DNA of 64,000 nucleotides from Nonomuraea glycinis (GCF_014646515.1 NZ_BMNK01000001.1:352745-416744); one strand, 5' to 3'. Counted from the first letter of the stretch, positions 31,257-41,451 are shown. Notes: generated by a model not told the origin, from the sequence alone. A program made the numbers and translations.

Positions 31257-32879
31257 TCAACCACCCGCCTGCTCCTCGTACTCGGCCTTGATCTTGTTGC
31301 CCACCCGGTCCATGAACTTCTTGATGGCCGGCTGCCACGCCGAGACGGGCTTGTTCCCCAGCTGGATCTCCTGCAGCACCGAGTCCAGTTCCTGCTGCTC
31401 GCTGGCAGCCTTGCTGGCGGCGGTCTCCGAGTACAGCCCGAGGGTCGGGTCCGCGACGGCAAGCGGGACGCCGGCGGCCTGGTGGTCGTGCTGGTCCTGT
31501 ACGGCCTGGCGGTTGCCCGGCTCGTAGATGACGGGCGATGCTTCGGCGAGGTACCGCACCGGCAGGAATATCTGGCTGCGCCCGCCCTCGGTGAGGGTCG
31601 GGTCGGAGCCGTCGCGGGTGAACGTCTGGCCCTCGACGCCGTACCGGAGGGCCAGGTACTCGCTGCTGCCGAAGGGTGCGCACAACCAGTCGAGGACCTT
31701 GAGGATCTGTTTGATCCGGTCGGCGTTGTCGGTCTTGGCTACAGCGGTGAAGCTGGACAGGGTCGGGCCGGGCGTGCGTACCCGCGTCCCTGTGCCGTCT
31801 CGGGTGGGCGAGAGCATGCCGGTCAGGCGGAAGCCGGGCACGTCTTTCGCCTGGCCGTAGAACTTGCCCCACCCGGCGTACCCGCCGATGGTGAACGAGG
31901 TCGTGCCGGCCAGCATCCACGCGTTGCGCTTCGTGTTGGGCGCGCCCGCGTGGTCGGGATGCACCACCCCCGACTTCACCAGCTCGACGGTGTCCTCGAG
32001 GGCCTGCATGAACTGCGGTGTCGTCCCGGAGTGGGTGAAGACGCCACCTTCGGCCTGCCAGACGCCGGTGCCGCCGGGCCAGTTGCCGGTGATCCCGTTC
32101 ATCTCAAGGATCGTGTTGAACGGGATCTGTCCGAACGCCCACCGACCGGCCCGCTCGTCGGTCAGCGCGCCCGCCATCTCCTTGAACTCGGCCAACGAAC
32201 GGGGCTGGAGGCTGAGTCCTGCCTTGGCCAGCAGGTCGGCCCGGGTGTACAGCACGGTGCCGATCCGTGCCCGCGGCACGGGAATGCCCCAGATCCGCTG
32301 GTCGTAGACGGTGCTGCGCCAGGCATCGGTGGGCAGGGCGGCGAGGTTCGGGTAGGCGAGGACCGCGTCCCCGGACAGGTACTCGGTGAGGTCGGTGAAT
32401 GTCGCCTTCAGCATGGCCGGCATCTGCTGGACAACGCCCTGGATGGCCACGATGTCGGGCAGATCGCCACCGGCAATGGTCGTGGCGACCTTGCTCTTGT
32501 AGTCAGTCGAGGCGACGTACGTGATCTTCAGTTCGGTGCCGAGTTTGCTGTTGAGGTTCTGCCAGTAGGGGTTCGAGCCGAGCGCGGGGGCGATCGGATC
32601 ATAGGTGTACGTCAGTGCCGTGACGGCTTCGCCCCGCACCGGTTGTGATGCGGCGCTGGAGGCGGCCGGGTAGGTGAAGTATCCCGGCGAAACCCCGGCC
32701 GGCGCGGCGGCCAGGTCGGGCGTGACCGCGGTGACGGGCTTGTAGGTGGGCAGCTTGACCGACCCGGTCGAGCTGTTCGGCGAACTCGGGCTGCCGTCGC
32801 CGCAGGCCCCGAGCAGCGGGGCCAGCCCTGTTGCCGCGCCGAGTGCCAGGACGTGGCGGCGGCTGAAGGTGGGTGCCAT
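31257..32879 (-). CDS. Extracellular solute-binding lipoprotein (LplA-like, family 1)
   Basis: A 540-residue binding lipoprotein with a twin-arginine-like signal ending in a lipobox (FSRRHVLALGAATGLAPLLG, then Cys). ATG 32879 is preceded by AAGGAG. The length and C-terminal blocks (FIIGGYAGWGKF-like, LDWLCAPFGSSEYLALRYG) match the large LplA-type oligosaccharide-binding proteins rather than short sugar-binding ones. It sits between the permease genes and the lyase gene on the same strand, so it should present oligosaccharides released by the lyase to the permeases. Confidence 0.9.
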   Translation of the reverse strand: MAPTFSRRHVLALGAATGLAPLLGACGDGSPSSPNSSTGSVKLPTYKPVTAVTPDLAAAPAGVSPGYFTYPAASSAASQPVRGEAVTALTYTYDPIAPALGSNPYWQNLNSKLGTELKITYVASTDYKSKVATTIAGGDLPDIVAIQGVVQQMPAMLKATFTDLTEYLSGDAVLAYPNLAALPTDAWRSTVYDQRIWGIPVPRARIGTVLYTRADLLAKAGLSLQPRSLAEFKEMAGALTDERAGRWAFGQIPFNTILEMNGITGNWPGGTGVWQAEGGVFTHSGTTPQFMQALEDTVELVKSGVVHPDHAGAPNTKRNAWMLAGTTSFTIGGYAGWGKFYGQAKDVPGFRLTGMLSPTRDGTGTRVRTPGPTLSSFTAVAKTDNADRIKQILKVLDWLCAPFGSSEYLALRYGVEGQTFTRDGSDPTLTEGGRSQIFLPVRYLAEASPVIYEPGNRQAVQDQHDHQAAGVPLAVADPTLGLYSETAASKAASEQQELDSVLQEIQLGNKPVSAWQPAIKKFMDRVGNKIKAEYEEQAGG

Positions 32880-32912
32880 GACGTCTCCTTGCCACACTGC
32901 GTGGACGACCGG

Positions 32913-33884
32913 TCAGCCCTTGACGGCGCCGACCATGAGTCCCTTGGCGAAGTGCTTTTGGATGAAGGGGTAGATGAACAGGATGGGCAGGACGGAGATG
33001 ACGAGAATCGCCATCTGGACGGAGATCTGTGGTGGCAGGTTCTCCAGGTTCGAGCTGAGCTGGTCGGACCCGATCGGGGTGTTGTTGACGACGTAGGTGC
33101 GCAGCACCAGTTGCAGCGGCCACTTTTCCGACGACTGGAGGTACAACATCGCGGAGAAGAAGGCGTTCCAGTACGCCACCGCGTAGAACAGCCCGATCAC
33201 GGAGACGACCGCCTTCGACAGTGGCAGGACGATCCGCAGCAGGACGCGCATCTCCCCGGCACCGTCTATATAGGCGCTTTCCCGCAGCTCGCCGGGGATT
33301 CCCTGGAAGAACGCGCGCATGACGATGACGTTGAACGCGTTCACCAGCACCGGCAGGATCAGTGCCAGGTAGCTGTCCAGCAGGCCGAGCTGTTTGACCG
33401 TCAGGTACATCGGGATGATGCCCGGGTTGAACAGCAGGGTGAACACCGTCATCAGCAGAATCGGCTTCTGCAGCAACGCACCTGGCCGCGACAGCGCGTA
33501 CGCCAGAGCGATCGTGCTGACGAGGCTGAGTGCCGTGCCGACCGCGGTGATGCCGGCGCTCACCAGCAGTGCACGGGTGACGATTCCGCCGGACAGGACG
33601 GCCCGGTAGGAGTCCAGCGTCGGTTCGTTCGTCCACAGCACGAAGCCGCCCGCCCTGTTGATCTCCTCCGGGGAGGCGATGCTGGTCATGAGCACCGCCC
33701 AGAACGGCACCAGAACCGCCAGGCAGCCCAGGCCGAGCACGAGTCCCCGCGCACCGACCCCCAGCTTGCTCGGCTCGCCCATCCAGGCCGGACGCCGGCT
33801 GCGGCCCGAGCGTGGCCGCCGCGGCCCTGTGCCCGCGGCGGGGCGCGCCACGGACACCGCAGTCCGCACAGATCGGCTCGTCAC
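32913..33884 (-). CDS. Carbohydrate ABC transporter permease (LplC/MalG-like)
   Basis: A 323-residue inner-membrane permease with six hydrophobic segments and the EAA-type loop ESAYIDGAGEMRVLLRIVLP that contacts the ATPase. The N-terminus has an unusually long basic tail before the first membrane span, so a later start is possible. The C-terminus IYPFIQKHFAKGLMVGAVKG is the family hallmark. It overlaps the other permease by four bases. No ATPase is encoded nearby, so a shared MsiK-type ATPase is likely, as is usual in actinomycete sugar transporters. Confidence 0.93.
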   Translation of the reverse strand: MTSRSVRTAVSVARPAAGTGPRRPRSGRSRRPAWMGEPSKLGVGARGLVLGLGCLAVLVPFWAVLMTSIASPEEINRAGGFVLWTNEPTLDSYRAVLSGGIVTRALLVSAGITAVGTALSLVSTIALAYALSRPGALLQKPILLMTVFTLLFNPGIIPMYLTVKQLGLLDSYLALILPVLVNAFNVIVMRAFFQGIPGELRESAYIDGAGEMRVLLRIVLPLSKAVVSVIGLFYAVAYWNAFFSAMLYLQSSEKWPLQLVLRTYVVNNTPIGSDQLSSNLENLPPQISVQMAILVISVLPILFIYPFIQKHFAKGLMVGAVKG

Positions 33885-34792
33885 TTGGCGTACACCCCCT
33901 GCTCGCCCAGGGCGTGGGCCAACCGGTTGGCGCCGAGCACGAGCGCGACACCGACAATGCCTTTGATCAGCCCCACCGCGGCCGCGGTGCCCCAGTCGCC
34001 GCCGACGATTCCGTGGTTGTAGACGTATGTGTCGAGTACTTCGCTGGCGCCGGCACCGACCTGTGCCTGCTGCAGGATGATCTGCTCGAACCCGACGGAC
34101 AGCGAGTCACCGAGCCGCAGAATCAGCAGCAGGACGATCACCGGGCGGATGTAGGGCAGGGTCACGTGCCACAGGCGGCGAGCTGCCGAGGCGCCGTCCA
34201 CCACCGCGGCCTCCATCTGCGCCGGATCCACTCTGGACAGTGCGGCGAGGAAGATGATCGTCGACCAGCCGGTGTCCTTCCAGATCACCTGTGATGTGAT
34301 CATGAGTTTGAACAACTCGGGTACGCCGACGATGGAGAACGTGGACAGGTCGGCCGAGCGCAGCCAGGCGTTGAGCATCCCGCCGTTGCCGAACATCTGC
34401 TGGAACAGGGCGACCACGATGACCCAGGACAGGAAGTGCGGCATGTAGAGGATCGACTGGGTGAGGCGTTTGAGCCGTTCGCTGATGGTCGCGTTCAGGA
34501 TCAACGCGAGGCAGATCGGCAGCGGGAACACGAAGACCACCTGGATCAGCGTGATGATCAGTGTGTTGACGAGTGCGTTGAGGAACACCGGGTCGCCGGT
34601 GAGCACCGGCTCGAAGTTGTCCAGCCCGACGTACGGGCTGTGCCAGATTCCGAGGAACGGCTGGAAGTCCTGGAACGCGATGACGTTCCCGCCGAGCGGC
34701 AGATAGTGGAACAGCAGCAGCGCCGTGACCCCGGGAAGCGCCAGCAGCAGCAGGACCCGGTCGCGCCGCCAGCGGTCGCGCAGGCTACGCAT
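33881..34792 (-). CDS. Carbohydrate ABC transporter permease (LplB-like)
   Basis: A 303-residue permease of the LplB family with six membrane segments. It opens RVLLLLALPGVTALLLFHYL and carries an EAA loop (EAAVVDGASAARRLWHVTLP) and the typical family end (GANRLAHALGEQGVY). The ATG at 34792 lies inside the end of the pyruvyl transferase gene (8-base overlap), so the genes are coupled. It forms the channel with the LplC-like partner. Confidence 0.92.
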   Translation of the reverse strand: MRSLRDRWRRDRVLLLLALPGVTALLLFHYLPLGGNVIAFQDFQPFLGIWHSPYVGLDNFEPVLTGDPVFLNALVNTLIITLIQVVFVFPLPICLALILNATISERLKRLTQSILYMPHFLSWVIVVALFQQMFGNGGMLNAWLRSADLSTFSIVGVPELFKLMITSQVIWKDTGWSTIIFLAALSRVDPAQMEAAVVDGASAARRLWHVTLPYIRPVIVLLLILRLGDSLSVGFEQIILQQAQVGAGASEVLDTYVYNHGIVGGDWGTAAAVGLIKGIVGVALVLGANRLAHALGEQGVYAK

Positions 34793-36074
34793 CGCCGGTC
34801 TCCACCGGTGCGGGCAGGCCGATGGGCCGGCCCGCGACGCAGGCTTGCACCGCCGCCCGAAGCCGGTCGTCGGCATTGGCCGCGACCCTCCTGCTCCGGG
34901 CGACCGCGGGCGCCGGGTCGGTCGCGATGTCGGTGACCGCCGCGACGACCGTCGCCGCGGCACGATGGTCGAGCTCGACCACCAGGTCCGGGGCGCCGAG
35001 GTCGGCGAACATCTGGGACTTCGTGGTCTCGGTCGGCTGCCGCAGGTAAATCGTCGGGATCGCATGTCGCGCGGCCATGATCGGCGAATGACACTCCATG
35101 CTGACCACCAGCGACGAGACGGCGTAGACGCCGGTCGCCTCCTCCAGCGGCCAGTACCGGTCCAGGATCTGGACCTGACCGAGCGTCTGCGGGCTGAGCA
35201 GGCTGGGAAGCTGCTCGTGGGCGAGCTCGACGGCATAGCTCATTTCGGGCACCACGACGGCCGGCAGGCCGCTGACGCGTACCCAGGTCTCGATCGCCGC
35301 CGCCAGCACCGCCAGGTCGTGCGTCACGGTGGCCCGGTTGATCGCGTCGCGCCGCATCTGCTCGCGGGTCGGTTCCGTGCCGTAGATCTTCGCGTAGGGG
35401 GCGTAGCGCAGCCGCGGGACGAAGCAGGCGAACCGGCCAGGCTGCAGGCCGAACTCCTCCAGCAGGCGAGCGGCGGCGACGGCGTCAGTGTGGTCGAACG
35501 CGAACGTGCCATCCGGCCCGAAGGCGAGGTCGGGCCCGGTTATCTTCTGGCCGCGCAGGGTGGCCAGGGTCAGCGTTTCGCGGCAGTACACGAAGTCGGC
35601 GCTGTCGAAACGGTCCTTGACGTCGTCCTTGAGATAGGACGGTGGGAGCAGATCGACCATCTGTGTCAGCTCCGGCAGCGTCGCCATGGTCGGTGGGCAC
35701 AGCGGATCCACGGTGACCCCGAAGTACCCGTACGGGCGGCCCACGTGCTCGCGCCACCAATCGATCTCGGTGCTCTGGAAGGCGTCGGCGCCTGATCCGT
35801 GCATGAGGACGTCCGCGCCGTCGATGGCGGCGGCCAACTCCGGGGTGCTCGGCCCGTCCCCGCCGAGAGTGCCATCGACGACGCGCAGGCCGGGAAACGT
35901 GTGCCGCAGCATGGATCGTTCGCGCTCCTCCAGCCGCACCGGCCAGAGGATGACCTCGACCTCGGGGGCGAACCGCTGAAACGCCCGCACCACGCCAGGG
36001 GAGTGAGCCACGTCGCCGATGTTCACCGTCGCCCAGGAGGACCGCAGGAGGACGGTGCGACGTGTCGATGTCAT
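34785..36074 (-). CDS. Polysaccharide pyruvyl transferase family protein
   Basis: A 429-residue protein of the CsaB/PssM-type pyruvyl transferase family (GT-B-like fold), which transfers pyruvate from PEP as a ketal to sugars. Recognisable blocks are SWATVNIGDVAHSPGVVRAF (the N-x-G-D-x-x start), MHGSGADAF, KITGPDLAFGPDGTFAF and a late VVSMECHSPIMAARHAIPTI (the x-R/C-x-H region). ATG 36074 has AAGGAG upstream. It is the first gene of a transport and polysaccharide-lyase operon, an unusual place for a biosynthetic transferase, so it may act on the imported oligosaccharide or have a changed activity. Confidence 0.82.
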   Translation of the reverse strand: MTSTRRTVLLRSSWATVNIGDVAHSPGVVRAFQRFAPEVEVILWPVRLEERERSMLRHTFPGLRVVDGTLGGDGPSTPELAAAIDGADVLMHGSGADAFQSTEIDWWREHVGRPYGYFGVTVDPLCPPTMATLPELTQMVDLLPPSYLKDDVKDRFDSADFVYCRETLTLATLRGQKITGPDLAFGPDGTFAFDHTDAVAAARLLEEFGLQPGRFACFVPRLRYAPYAKIYGTEPTREQMRRDAINRATVTHDLAVLAAAIETWVRVSGLPAVVVPEMSYAVELAHEQLPSLLSPQTLGQVQILDRYWPLEEATGVYAVSSLVVSMECHSPIMAARHAIPTIYLRQPTETTKSQMFADLGAPDLVVELDHRAAATVVAAVTDIATDPAPAVARSRRVAANADDRLRAAVQACVAGRPIGLPAPVETGDA

Positions 36075-36086
36075 AGATACTCCTTG

Positions 36087-36133
36087 TTGACGTAACGTTA
36101 ATTCAACATAGGGATGATGAGACGTCACGTCAA
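36087..36133. promoter_or_regulatory. Two LacI-type operators between divergent operons
   Basis: TTGACGTAACGTTAA (36087-36101) and GAGACGTCACGTCAA (36119-36133) are both imperfect dyads on ACGT-N-ACGT. Centres are 32 bases apart, about three helical turns. They lie between the pyruvyl transferase operon and the LacI gene, so one repressor could shut both. Confidence 0.65.
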
Positions 36134-36153
36134 TAACCGAGTAGGCTTTCACC

Positions 36154-37158
36154 ATGGCAACGCAACGTGACGTCGCGCGGGCGGCTGGGGTGTCACTCGC
36201 CGTGGTGTCGGCGGTGGTCAACGGCACGAGCCACACCCGGATGAAGGAATCCACCCGCACCCGGGTGCTCCAGGCGATGCAGCAGTTGGGCTACCAGCCG
36301 AACCAGACGGCGCGCTCGCTGCGGCTCAACCAAACCGACATGATCGCGATGATCCTCAACAAGATCGACAACCCGGTCTACGGACCGCTGCGGCATGGGG
36401 TCTACGAGGCGGCGGCGGAGCACGGCGCGACGGTCCTGCTGGGCGATGCCGAGACGATGCGCTCCGGCAGCCAGTTCCTGACCCGGCTGCTCAGCCAGGG
36501 CACGGTCGATGGCATTCTGATCCGCGGCGAAGGGCTGCTGGACGACGACGTGATGGCCGAACTCAGCTCCCACCCCAAGCCGATCCTCATCCTGGAACAT
36601 GCACTGGACCATCCCTGGATCGACATAGACGATCGCCGCGCAAGCGAGATCGCTACCCGATTCCTGGTCAACCTCCACCACCGCCACATCGTCTTCGTCG
36701 GGGGCTCGGGATACATCTCCCAGCAGCGCTACCTGGGCTACCAGCAGGCGATGGACGCCGCCGGGCTGACACCGGCCCCGCACCTGGCCACCGGGTTCGG
36801 TGAGCAGGCCGGCGCCGACGGGGTCCGGCAGGCCATGCAGGCGGCAACCGCGCCGACCGCCATCGTCGTCAACAACATCATGAGCGCGGTCGGGGTCCTG
36901 GCCGCCGCACGCGACCTCGGCATCGCCATCCCCGACCAGCTGTCGGTGGTCGGCATCCACGACGTCGACCTGATGCAACACCTGCGCCCGGCCGTCACCG
37001 CAGTCCGGATGCCCATGTACCAACTCGGCCGGGCCGGCGTCGAGGCGCTTTACGACCTGATCGCGGGGCGGCCAAGCGCAGGCGGTGTCATCACCGACCC
37101 CGAGCCCAAACTGGTGATCCGTGACTCAGCGACTGCTCTGACCCGGATCCGCGATTAG
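36154..37158 (+). CDS. LacI-family regulator of the polysaccharide operon
   Basis: A 334-residue LacI/GalR repressor. HTH at residues 2-25 (TQRDVARAAGVSLAVVSAVV), hinge PNQTARSLRLNQTDMIAMIL, effector domain with DDDVMAELSS, YISQQRYLGYQQAMDAAGL and SVVGIHDVDLMQHLRPAVTA. It is divergent from the lyase/ABC operon and shares its promoter region with two operator-like dyads. The natural inducer is probably an oligosaccharide or sugar from the polysaccharide. Confidence 0.93.
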   Translation: MATQRDVARAAGVSLAVVSAVVNGTSHTRMKESTRTRVLQAMQQLGYQPNQTARSLRLNQTDMIAMILNKIDNPVYGPLRHGVYEAAAEHGATVLLGDAETMRSGSQFLTRLLSQGTVDGILIRGEGLLDDDVMAELSSHPKPILILEHALDHPWIDIDDRRASEIATRFLVNLHHRHIVFVGGSGYISQQRYLGYQQAMDAAGLTPAPHLATGFGEQAGADGVRQAMQAATAPTAIVVNNIMSAVGVLAAARDLGIAIPDQLSVVGIHDVDLMQHLRPAVTAVRMPMYQLGRAGVEALYDLIAGRPSAGGVITDPEPKLVIRDSATALTRIRD

Positions 37159-37273
37159 CGTTCGCATGATCGCCCGCGGCTCATATCGATGGTCGTCAGC
37201 CCATGTGATGGGGCACGGCTGGCGGCGGGGAGTCGGGTGGCGACGGCGTCCGGGACAGAGCCGGCGACCGCCG

Positions 37274-37939
37274 TCACTCCGGCAACCCCAGCCCGGTGAG
37301 AAGCCGCCGTGTCATGCGCTCGAATGATCGCCGGGGATCGTCGGGTGGGTCGAGGGTCGAGTCCGCCATGGCAGCCGCGATCAGAGGGTGGCGCCCGTCG
37401 GCGGCGAGCTGGGCGCGATAGGCCGCCTGGGCGGCCTGGCGGGCCGTGGGTGTTCGCCGTTCCTGAATCTCGATGTGCGCGAACAGCGTCACCAGGCCGT
37501 TCAACAGGCTGATGGCCTCGAGCTTCTGGCGTCCCGTCATCGGTACGTGCTGGAGGGCACGCAGCGCGTGCTCCAGGTAGTCGGCGGCGTGTGGGCCCAG
37601 CCGGGTTCGTTCGACGGGGACGTCCAGAAGCCAGGGATATCGCAGGTAAAGGTCTTTGGTGCGGACGGCCAGTGAGAGGAGGTCTTCGACCGGATCGCCG
37701 GTGAGCGGGACGCTGAGGTCGACCTCGCCGGTCACGGCGTCGTGCATCAGGTCGATGAGGTCGTCACGCGTGGCGACATACCGATAGAGGGAGGCGGGGC
37801 CGGTGCCGAGCACCTTGGCGATCTGCCTTGTGGACACAGCCGCCAGCCCGCCCGCATTGGCCAGGTCGATGGCGACCACGGCGATCTGCGCCCGGCTGCG
37901 TTCGGGTGCGGGACCGCGCGCGCCCCGTTCGGGTCTCAT
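37274..37939 (-). CDS. TetR/AcrR-family transcriptional regulator
   Basis: A 221-residue TetR-type repressor with N-terminal HTH at about residues 33-55 ([20 protein letters not shown]) and a variable C-terminal ligand-binding domain ([20 protein letters not shown]) of the TetR_C_11-like type. It starts at ATG 37939, only three bases from the first usable start of the divergent hydrolase gene. That leaves no normal promoter space between them. The ligand is unknown. Confidence 0.9.
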   Translation of the reverse strand: MRPERGARGPAPERSRAQIAVVAIDLANAGGLAAVSTRQIAKVLGTGPASLYRYVATRDDLIDLMHDAVTGEVDLSVPLTGDPVEDLLSLAVRTKDLYLRYPWLLDVPVERTRLGPHAADYLEHALRALQHVPMTGRQKLEAISLLNGLVTLFAHIEIQERRTPTARQAAQAAYRAQLAADGRHPLIAAAMADSTLDPPDDPRRSFERMTRRLLTGLGLPE

Positions 37940-37942
37940 CCA

Positions 37943-38767
37943 TTGACCGGCAACGATCAGGGAGAACCTCTGCTGCTGATCGCCGGCCTCGGCGTCTCCC
38001 GGCTGTGGTGGCCCCAGGGACTGAGCGAGGCCTTCGGCGCACGCGGCTTCGCCGTGGCCCGCTACGACCAGCGGGATGCGGGACAGTCAACCCGCCTGCC
38101 GGCCACCGCGGCACGCAGCCCCATCGCGGCGCTGCTCGGCAGGCGCGGTGCGGCCTACACCGCAGAGGAGATGACCGACGACGCGATCGCCGTGCTGGAC
38201 GCGCTGGGCTGGGAGTCCGCGCACCTGTTCGGCGTCTCGCTCGGCGGCGCCATCGCCCAGCGCATCGCCATACGGCACCCCAGTCGTGTCCGCACGCTGA
38301 CGACGATGTCGGCCGTCCCCGGCGACGCAGCGGGCCTGGAGACCATCCGGTACGTCCGGCTGAGCACGCTCGTCAAGCTTTCGCGCCTGAAATTTCCCGA
38401 CACGGTCGAAGGCGACATCGAATCCGGTGTCGCCGTCGCCCGGCTCATCTCCTCGCCCGGTTACCCGTTCGACGAGCGTTCCTCTCGCGAGGCGATCACG
38501 CGCATCGCCGACGCGGGCGTCCGGGACGCGCGCAGCCAGAGTCGTCAGATCGGCGCCCAATGGCACGGCCCGCCGATCAGTACGATCAAGGCGCCCACGC
38601 TGGTGCTGCACGGGGAGGGCGACCCCTTGATCCGCCCCAGCGCGGCCCGCCGGATCGCGGTTCGCGTCCCAGGTGCGCGCCTGCGGATCCTCCCAGGAGT
38701 CGGTCACGAACTGCCCGAGCCCGTGTGGGACAGGATTGTCGACGAGGTTCGCGGCCTCCGTTCCTGA
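37943..38767 (+). CDS. Alpha/beta hydrolase, N-terminally short
   Basis: A 274-residue alpha/beta hydrolase with nucleophile elbow [18 protein letters not shown] (G-x-S-x-G), oxyanion region [15 protein letters not shown], acid DPLI ([10 protein letters not shown]) and catalytic His in [12 protein letters not shown]. It resembles the epoxide-hydrolase/proline-iminopeptidase-like esterases. The only plausible start is TTG 37943, which leaves about eight residues before the oxyanion strand, where relatives have 20-30. The first beta strands are therefore missing or the gene was cut and fused to the TetR side. It may be non-functional. Confidence 0.75.
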   Translation: MTGNDQGEPLLLIAGLGVSRLWWPQGLSEAFGARGFAVARYDQRDAGQSTRLPATAARSPIAALLGRRGAAYTAEEMTDDAIAVLDALGWESAHLFGVSLGGAIAQRIAIRHPSRVRTLTTMSAVPGDAAGLETIRYVRLSTLVKLSRLKFPDTVEGDIESGVAVARLISSPGYPFDERSSREAITRIADAGVRDARSQSRQIGAQWHGPPISTIKAPTLVLHGEGDPLIRPSAARRIAVRVPGARLRILPGVGHELPEPVWDRIVDEVRGLRS

Positions 38768-38934
38768 AGACCTTCCTGACCATGCGAGCGCACACCAAAT
38801 CGGAGGTGGGGCGTTCAGTGCTGACGCGCTCCAACTCCTCGACCGGCCCGCCGCGCTGGGTGAGTCTTTGCCGGTGTCGCACGGCCGCTTGGGGGCAGCG
38901 GGGGAACAGGACACCGGAGGAGAGGAATACTGAC

Positions 38935-40599
38935 ATGACTGATGTTTCCGGCCAGGGATCTAGGCCTGGAGACCGGCGTGAGGTGCTGACCAACCGGCAG
39001 GGGCACCCGGTCTACGACAATCAGAACCAGCGGACCGTGGGCGCACGAGGTCCGGCGACGCTGGAGAACTACCAGTTCCTGGAGAAGATCAGTCACTTCG
39101 ACCGTGAGCGCATCCCCGAGCGCGTCGTGCATGCCAGGGGGACGACGGCCTACGGCTATTTCGAGGCGTACGGCACGTTCGGCGACGAGCCGATCAGCCG
39201 GTTCACCCGGGCCAAGCTGTTTCAGGAGGCGGGCAAGCGGACCGAGGTGGCGGTGCGGTTCTCCACCGTGATCGGCGGGCGGGACTCGGCGGAGACCGCG
39301 CGGGACCCGCGGGGGTTCGCGGTCAAGTTTTACACCGAGGACGGCAACTGGGACCTGGTCGGCAACAACCTGGCGGTCTTCTTCATCAGGGACGCGATCA
39401 AATTCCCTGACGTGATCCACGCGCTCAAGCCGGACCCGGTCACGTTCAGGCAGGAGCCGAACCGGATCTTCGACTTCATGTCGCAGACGCCGGAGTGCAT
39501 GCACATGCTCGTCAACCTGTTCAGCCCGCGCGGGATCCCCGCCGACTACCGGCACATGCAGGGATTCGGCGTCAACACCTATAAGTGGGTCAACCAGCAG
39601 GGCGACACGGTTTTGGTCAAGTATCACTGGATGCCCAAGCAGGGCGTGCGGAGCATGACCGAGGCCGACGCGGCGGTGATCCAGGGGCAGGAGCTGGGGC
39701 ACGCCACCAAGGATCTGCGCGACGCCATCGAGCGGGGCGAGTATCCCGAGTGGGAGCTGCTCGTGCAGATGATGAGCGACGAGGAGCATCCTGAGCTGGA
39801 CTTCGACCCGCTCGACGACACCAAGGTGTGGCCGGAGAACGAGTTCCCGGCCAGGCCGGTGGGGCGGATGGTGCTCGACAAGGCGGTGGGCAACAACTTC
39901 GCCGAGAACGAGCAGATCTCCTTCGGCACCGGCGTCCTGGTCGACGGCCTGGACTTCTCCGAGGACAAGATGCTGGTCGGCCGGACCTTCTCCTACAGCG
40001 ACACGCAGCGCTACCGGGTCGGCCCGAACTACCTGCAGCTGCCCGTCAACCAGGCGAAGAACGCGGAGATCAGGACCAACCAGCGCGACGGCCAGATGAC
40101 GTACTTCGTGGACTCGGCCGGGGAGTCGCCGCACATCAACTACGAGCCGTCGCTGCTCGGCGGGCTGCGCGAGGCGGAGTATCCGACCGTGGACGAGGAG
40201 GGGCCGGTCATCTCCGGGCGGCTCACCCGTAAGCGCATTCCCCGGACCAACGACTACGCGCAGGCCGGCCAGCGCTATCTGCTGATGGAGCAGTGGGAGC
40301 GGGACGACCTGGTGAACAACTTCGTCGCCCTGTTCAAGCAGTGCGAGCGCCGGGTCGCCGAGCGCATGGTGTGGCACCTGCTGCTCGTGGAGGACGAGCT
40401 GGGGTTGCGCGTCGGCGAAGGGCTCGGCATCACGCCCGACGACGTCAGCGGCCTGGAGCCGCTCGCCAGTCAAGACCTGACCGACGAGGACCGCGACCGC
40501 CTGGCCAAGCTGGGCGCGAACGGGCAGCGGGACGTGCACGGGCTGAAGATGACGCACTGCGTGCCGAACGAGCGGGCCGCGCACGCCGAGCGGGCGTGA
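38935..40599 (+). CDS. Heme catalase
   Basis: A 554-residue monofunctional catalase. The distal heme His is in [13 protein letters not shown], the distal Asn in [18 protein letters not shown], and the proximal heme-ligand Tyr in [20 protein letters not shown]. The length fits clade 1/3 small-subunit catalases. ATG 38935 is preceded by GGAGGAGAGG. It stands alone downstream of the hydrolase and ends three bases before the convergent DUF4429 gene. Its cytoplasmic role is peroxide removal. Confidence 0.96.
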   Translation: MTDVSGQGSRPGDRREVLTNRQGHPVYDNQNQRTVGARGPATLENYQFLEKISHFDRERIPERVVHARGTTAYGYFEAYGTFGDEPISRFTRAKLFQEAGKRTEVAVRFSTVIGGRDSAETARDPRGFAVKFYTEDGNWDLVGNNLAVFFIRDAIKFPDVIHALKPDPVTFRQEPNRIFDFMSQTPECMHMLVNLFSPRGIPADYRHMQGFGVNTYKWVNQQGDTVLVKYHWMPKQGVRSMTEADAAVIQGQELGHATKDLRDAIERGEYPEWELLVQMMSDEEHPELDFDPLDDTKVWPENEFPARPVGRMVLDKAVGNNFAENEQISFGTGVLVDGLDFSEDKMLVGRTFSYSDTQRYRVGPNYLQLPVNQAKNAEIRTNQRDGQMTYFVDSAGESPHINYEPSLLGGLREAEYPTVDEEGPVISGRLTRKRIPRTNDYAQAGQRYLLMEQWERDDLVNNFVALFKQCERRVAERMVWHLLLVEDELGLRVGEGLGITPDDVSGLEPLASQDLTDEDRDRLAKLGANGQRDVHGLKMTHCVPNERAAHAERA

Positions 40600-40602
40600 G
40601 CC

Positions 40603-41451
40603 TCACTCCAGGCGGCGTAGCAGGGCCTGTTTGGCCGTGCTGAACTCCTCGTCGGTGAGCACGCCGGAGCGGTGCAGCTCGCCCAGCTCCGCCAGGTGGC
40701 GCAGGACGGTCTCCGTCTCGCCGGGCGTGCTCGGCGGCGGGGGCAGCTCGGCGAGGCCACGAGGGATGCGGGCGAGCACGGCCGCGGCGACGAGCGCGGT
40801 CGTGCCGCCGAACTTCTGCACGCCCCAGGAGACGCAGCGCGGGTCTTTCTGCGGCGGCTTGTCGGGGCCCTCGTCCTTGAGCCGGAAGCGCAGCGAGCCG
40901 TAACCCAGGCCGGTCAGCGGCTTCCACTCCACGCCCGCCAGGTCCGCCAGCGCGAACTCCTGCGGGCCCGCCTCGTCCTTGGCGCTGCTGGCGAAGGGGG
41001 TCCATTCCAGGCGCACCCGCTCGCCGTCGAAGTGGACGGTGCCGTCGCCCGCGCTGGTCGTGATCGGCACCGCGGGGCCGGGCAGCAGGAACTCCTCGCT
41101 CGGCGCGCTCGGCGTCTGCCACACGGTCAGCACGTCACGTATCTCGTCGGCGAAGTATTCGGCGGCGCCGGTGCGCCCCTTGGGGATCGCCAGCCGGTAG
41201 GGGTCGGCGGGGGCGGTGAGCGAGCCGGCGACCGCGTCGGTCAGCGGATCGGCCCCTTTGCGCAGCCGCAACCGCAGGTGCCCGCCCTTGCGGGACGGCT
41301 CGAACGTGACGCCGGCGATCGCCTCGATCGAGATCACCAGCTCGCCGAGTGTCTTGCGCAGCTCGTGCACGTCCCGGCCGCTGCCCGGCACGACCCGCAG
41401 GGTCTCGCCGTTGAACGTCCACACCCCGTCGGACACCGCCATTTCGGCCAT
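40603..41451 (-). CDS. DUF4429 domain protein with C-terminal SHOCT
   Basis: A 282-residue actinobacterial protein. The repeated DUF4429 units read VWTFNGETLRVVPGS...LVISIEAIAGV and GTVHFDGERVRLEWTPF...ALADLAGVEWKP. The C-terminus (AELGELHRSGVLTDEEFSTA) is a SHOCT motif, common in actinobacterial stress or phage-tail-like contexts. There is no signal peptide. ATG 41451 is preceded by a weak GGTGGT; ATG 41442 is an alternative. Function unknown. Confidence 0.82.
   Translation of the reverse strand: MAEMAVSDGVWTFNGETLRVVPGSGRDVHELRKTLGELVISIEAIAGVTFEPSRKGGHLRLRLRKGADPLTDAVAGSLTAPADPYRLAIPKGRTGAAEYFADEIRDVLTVWQTPSAPSEEFLLPGPAVPITTSAGDGTVHFDGERVRLEWTPFASSAKDEAGPQEFALADLAGVEWKPLTGLGYGSLRFRLKDEGPDKPPQKDPRCVSWGVQKFGGTTALVAAAVLARIPRGLAELPPPPSTPGETETVLRHLAELGELHRSGVLTDEEFSTAKQALLRRLE

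Noticed and set aside
27428..37260. tRNA-Lys as an integration site for a genomic island carrying the polysaccharide operon
   Set aside because: No integrase and no long direct repeat of the tRNA end were found. The short CTGGCGGCG matches nearby and at about 37.22 kb are common in GC-rich DNA.
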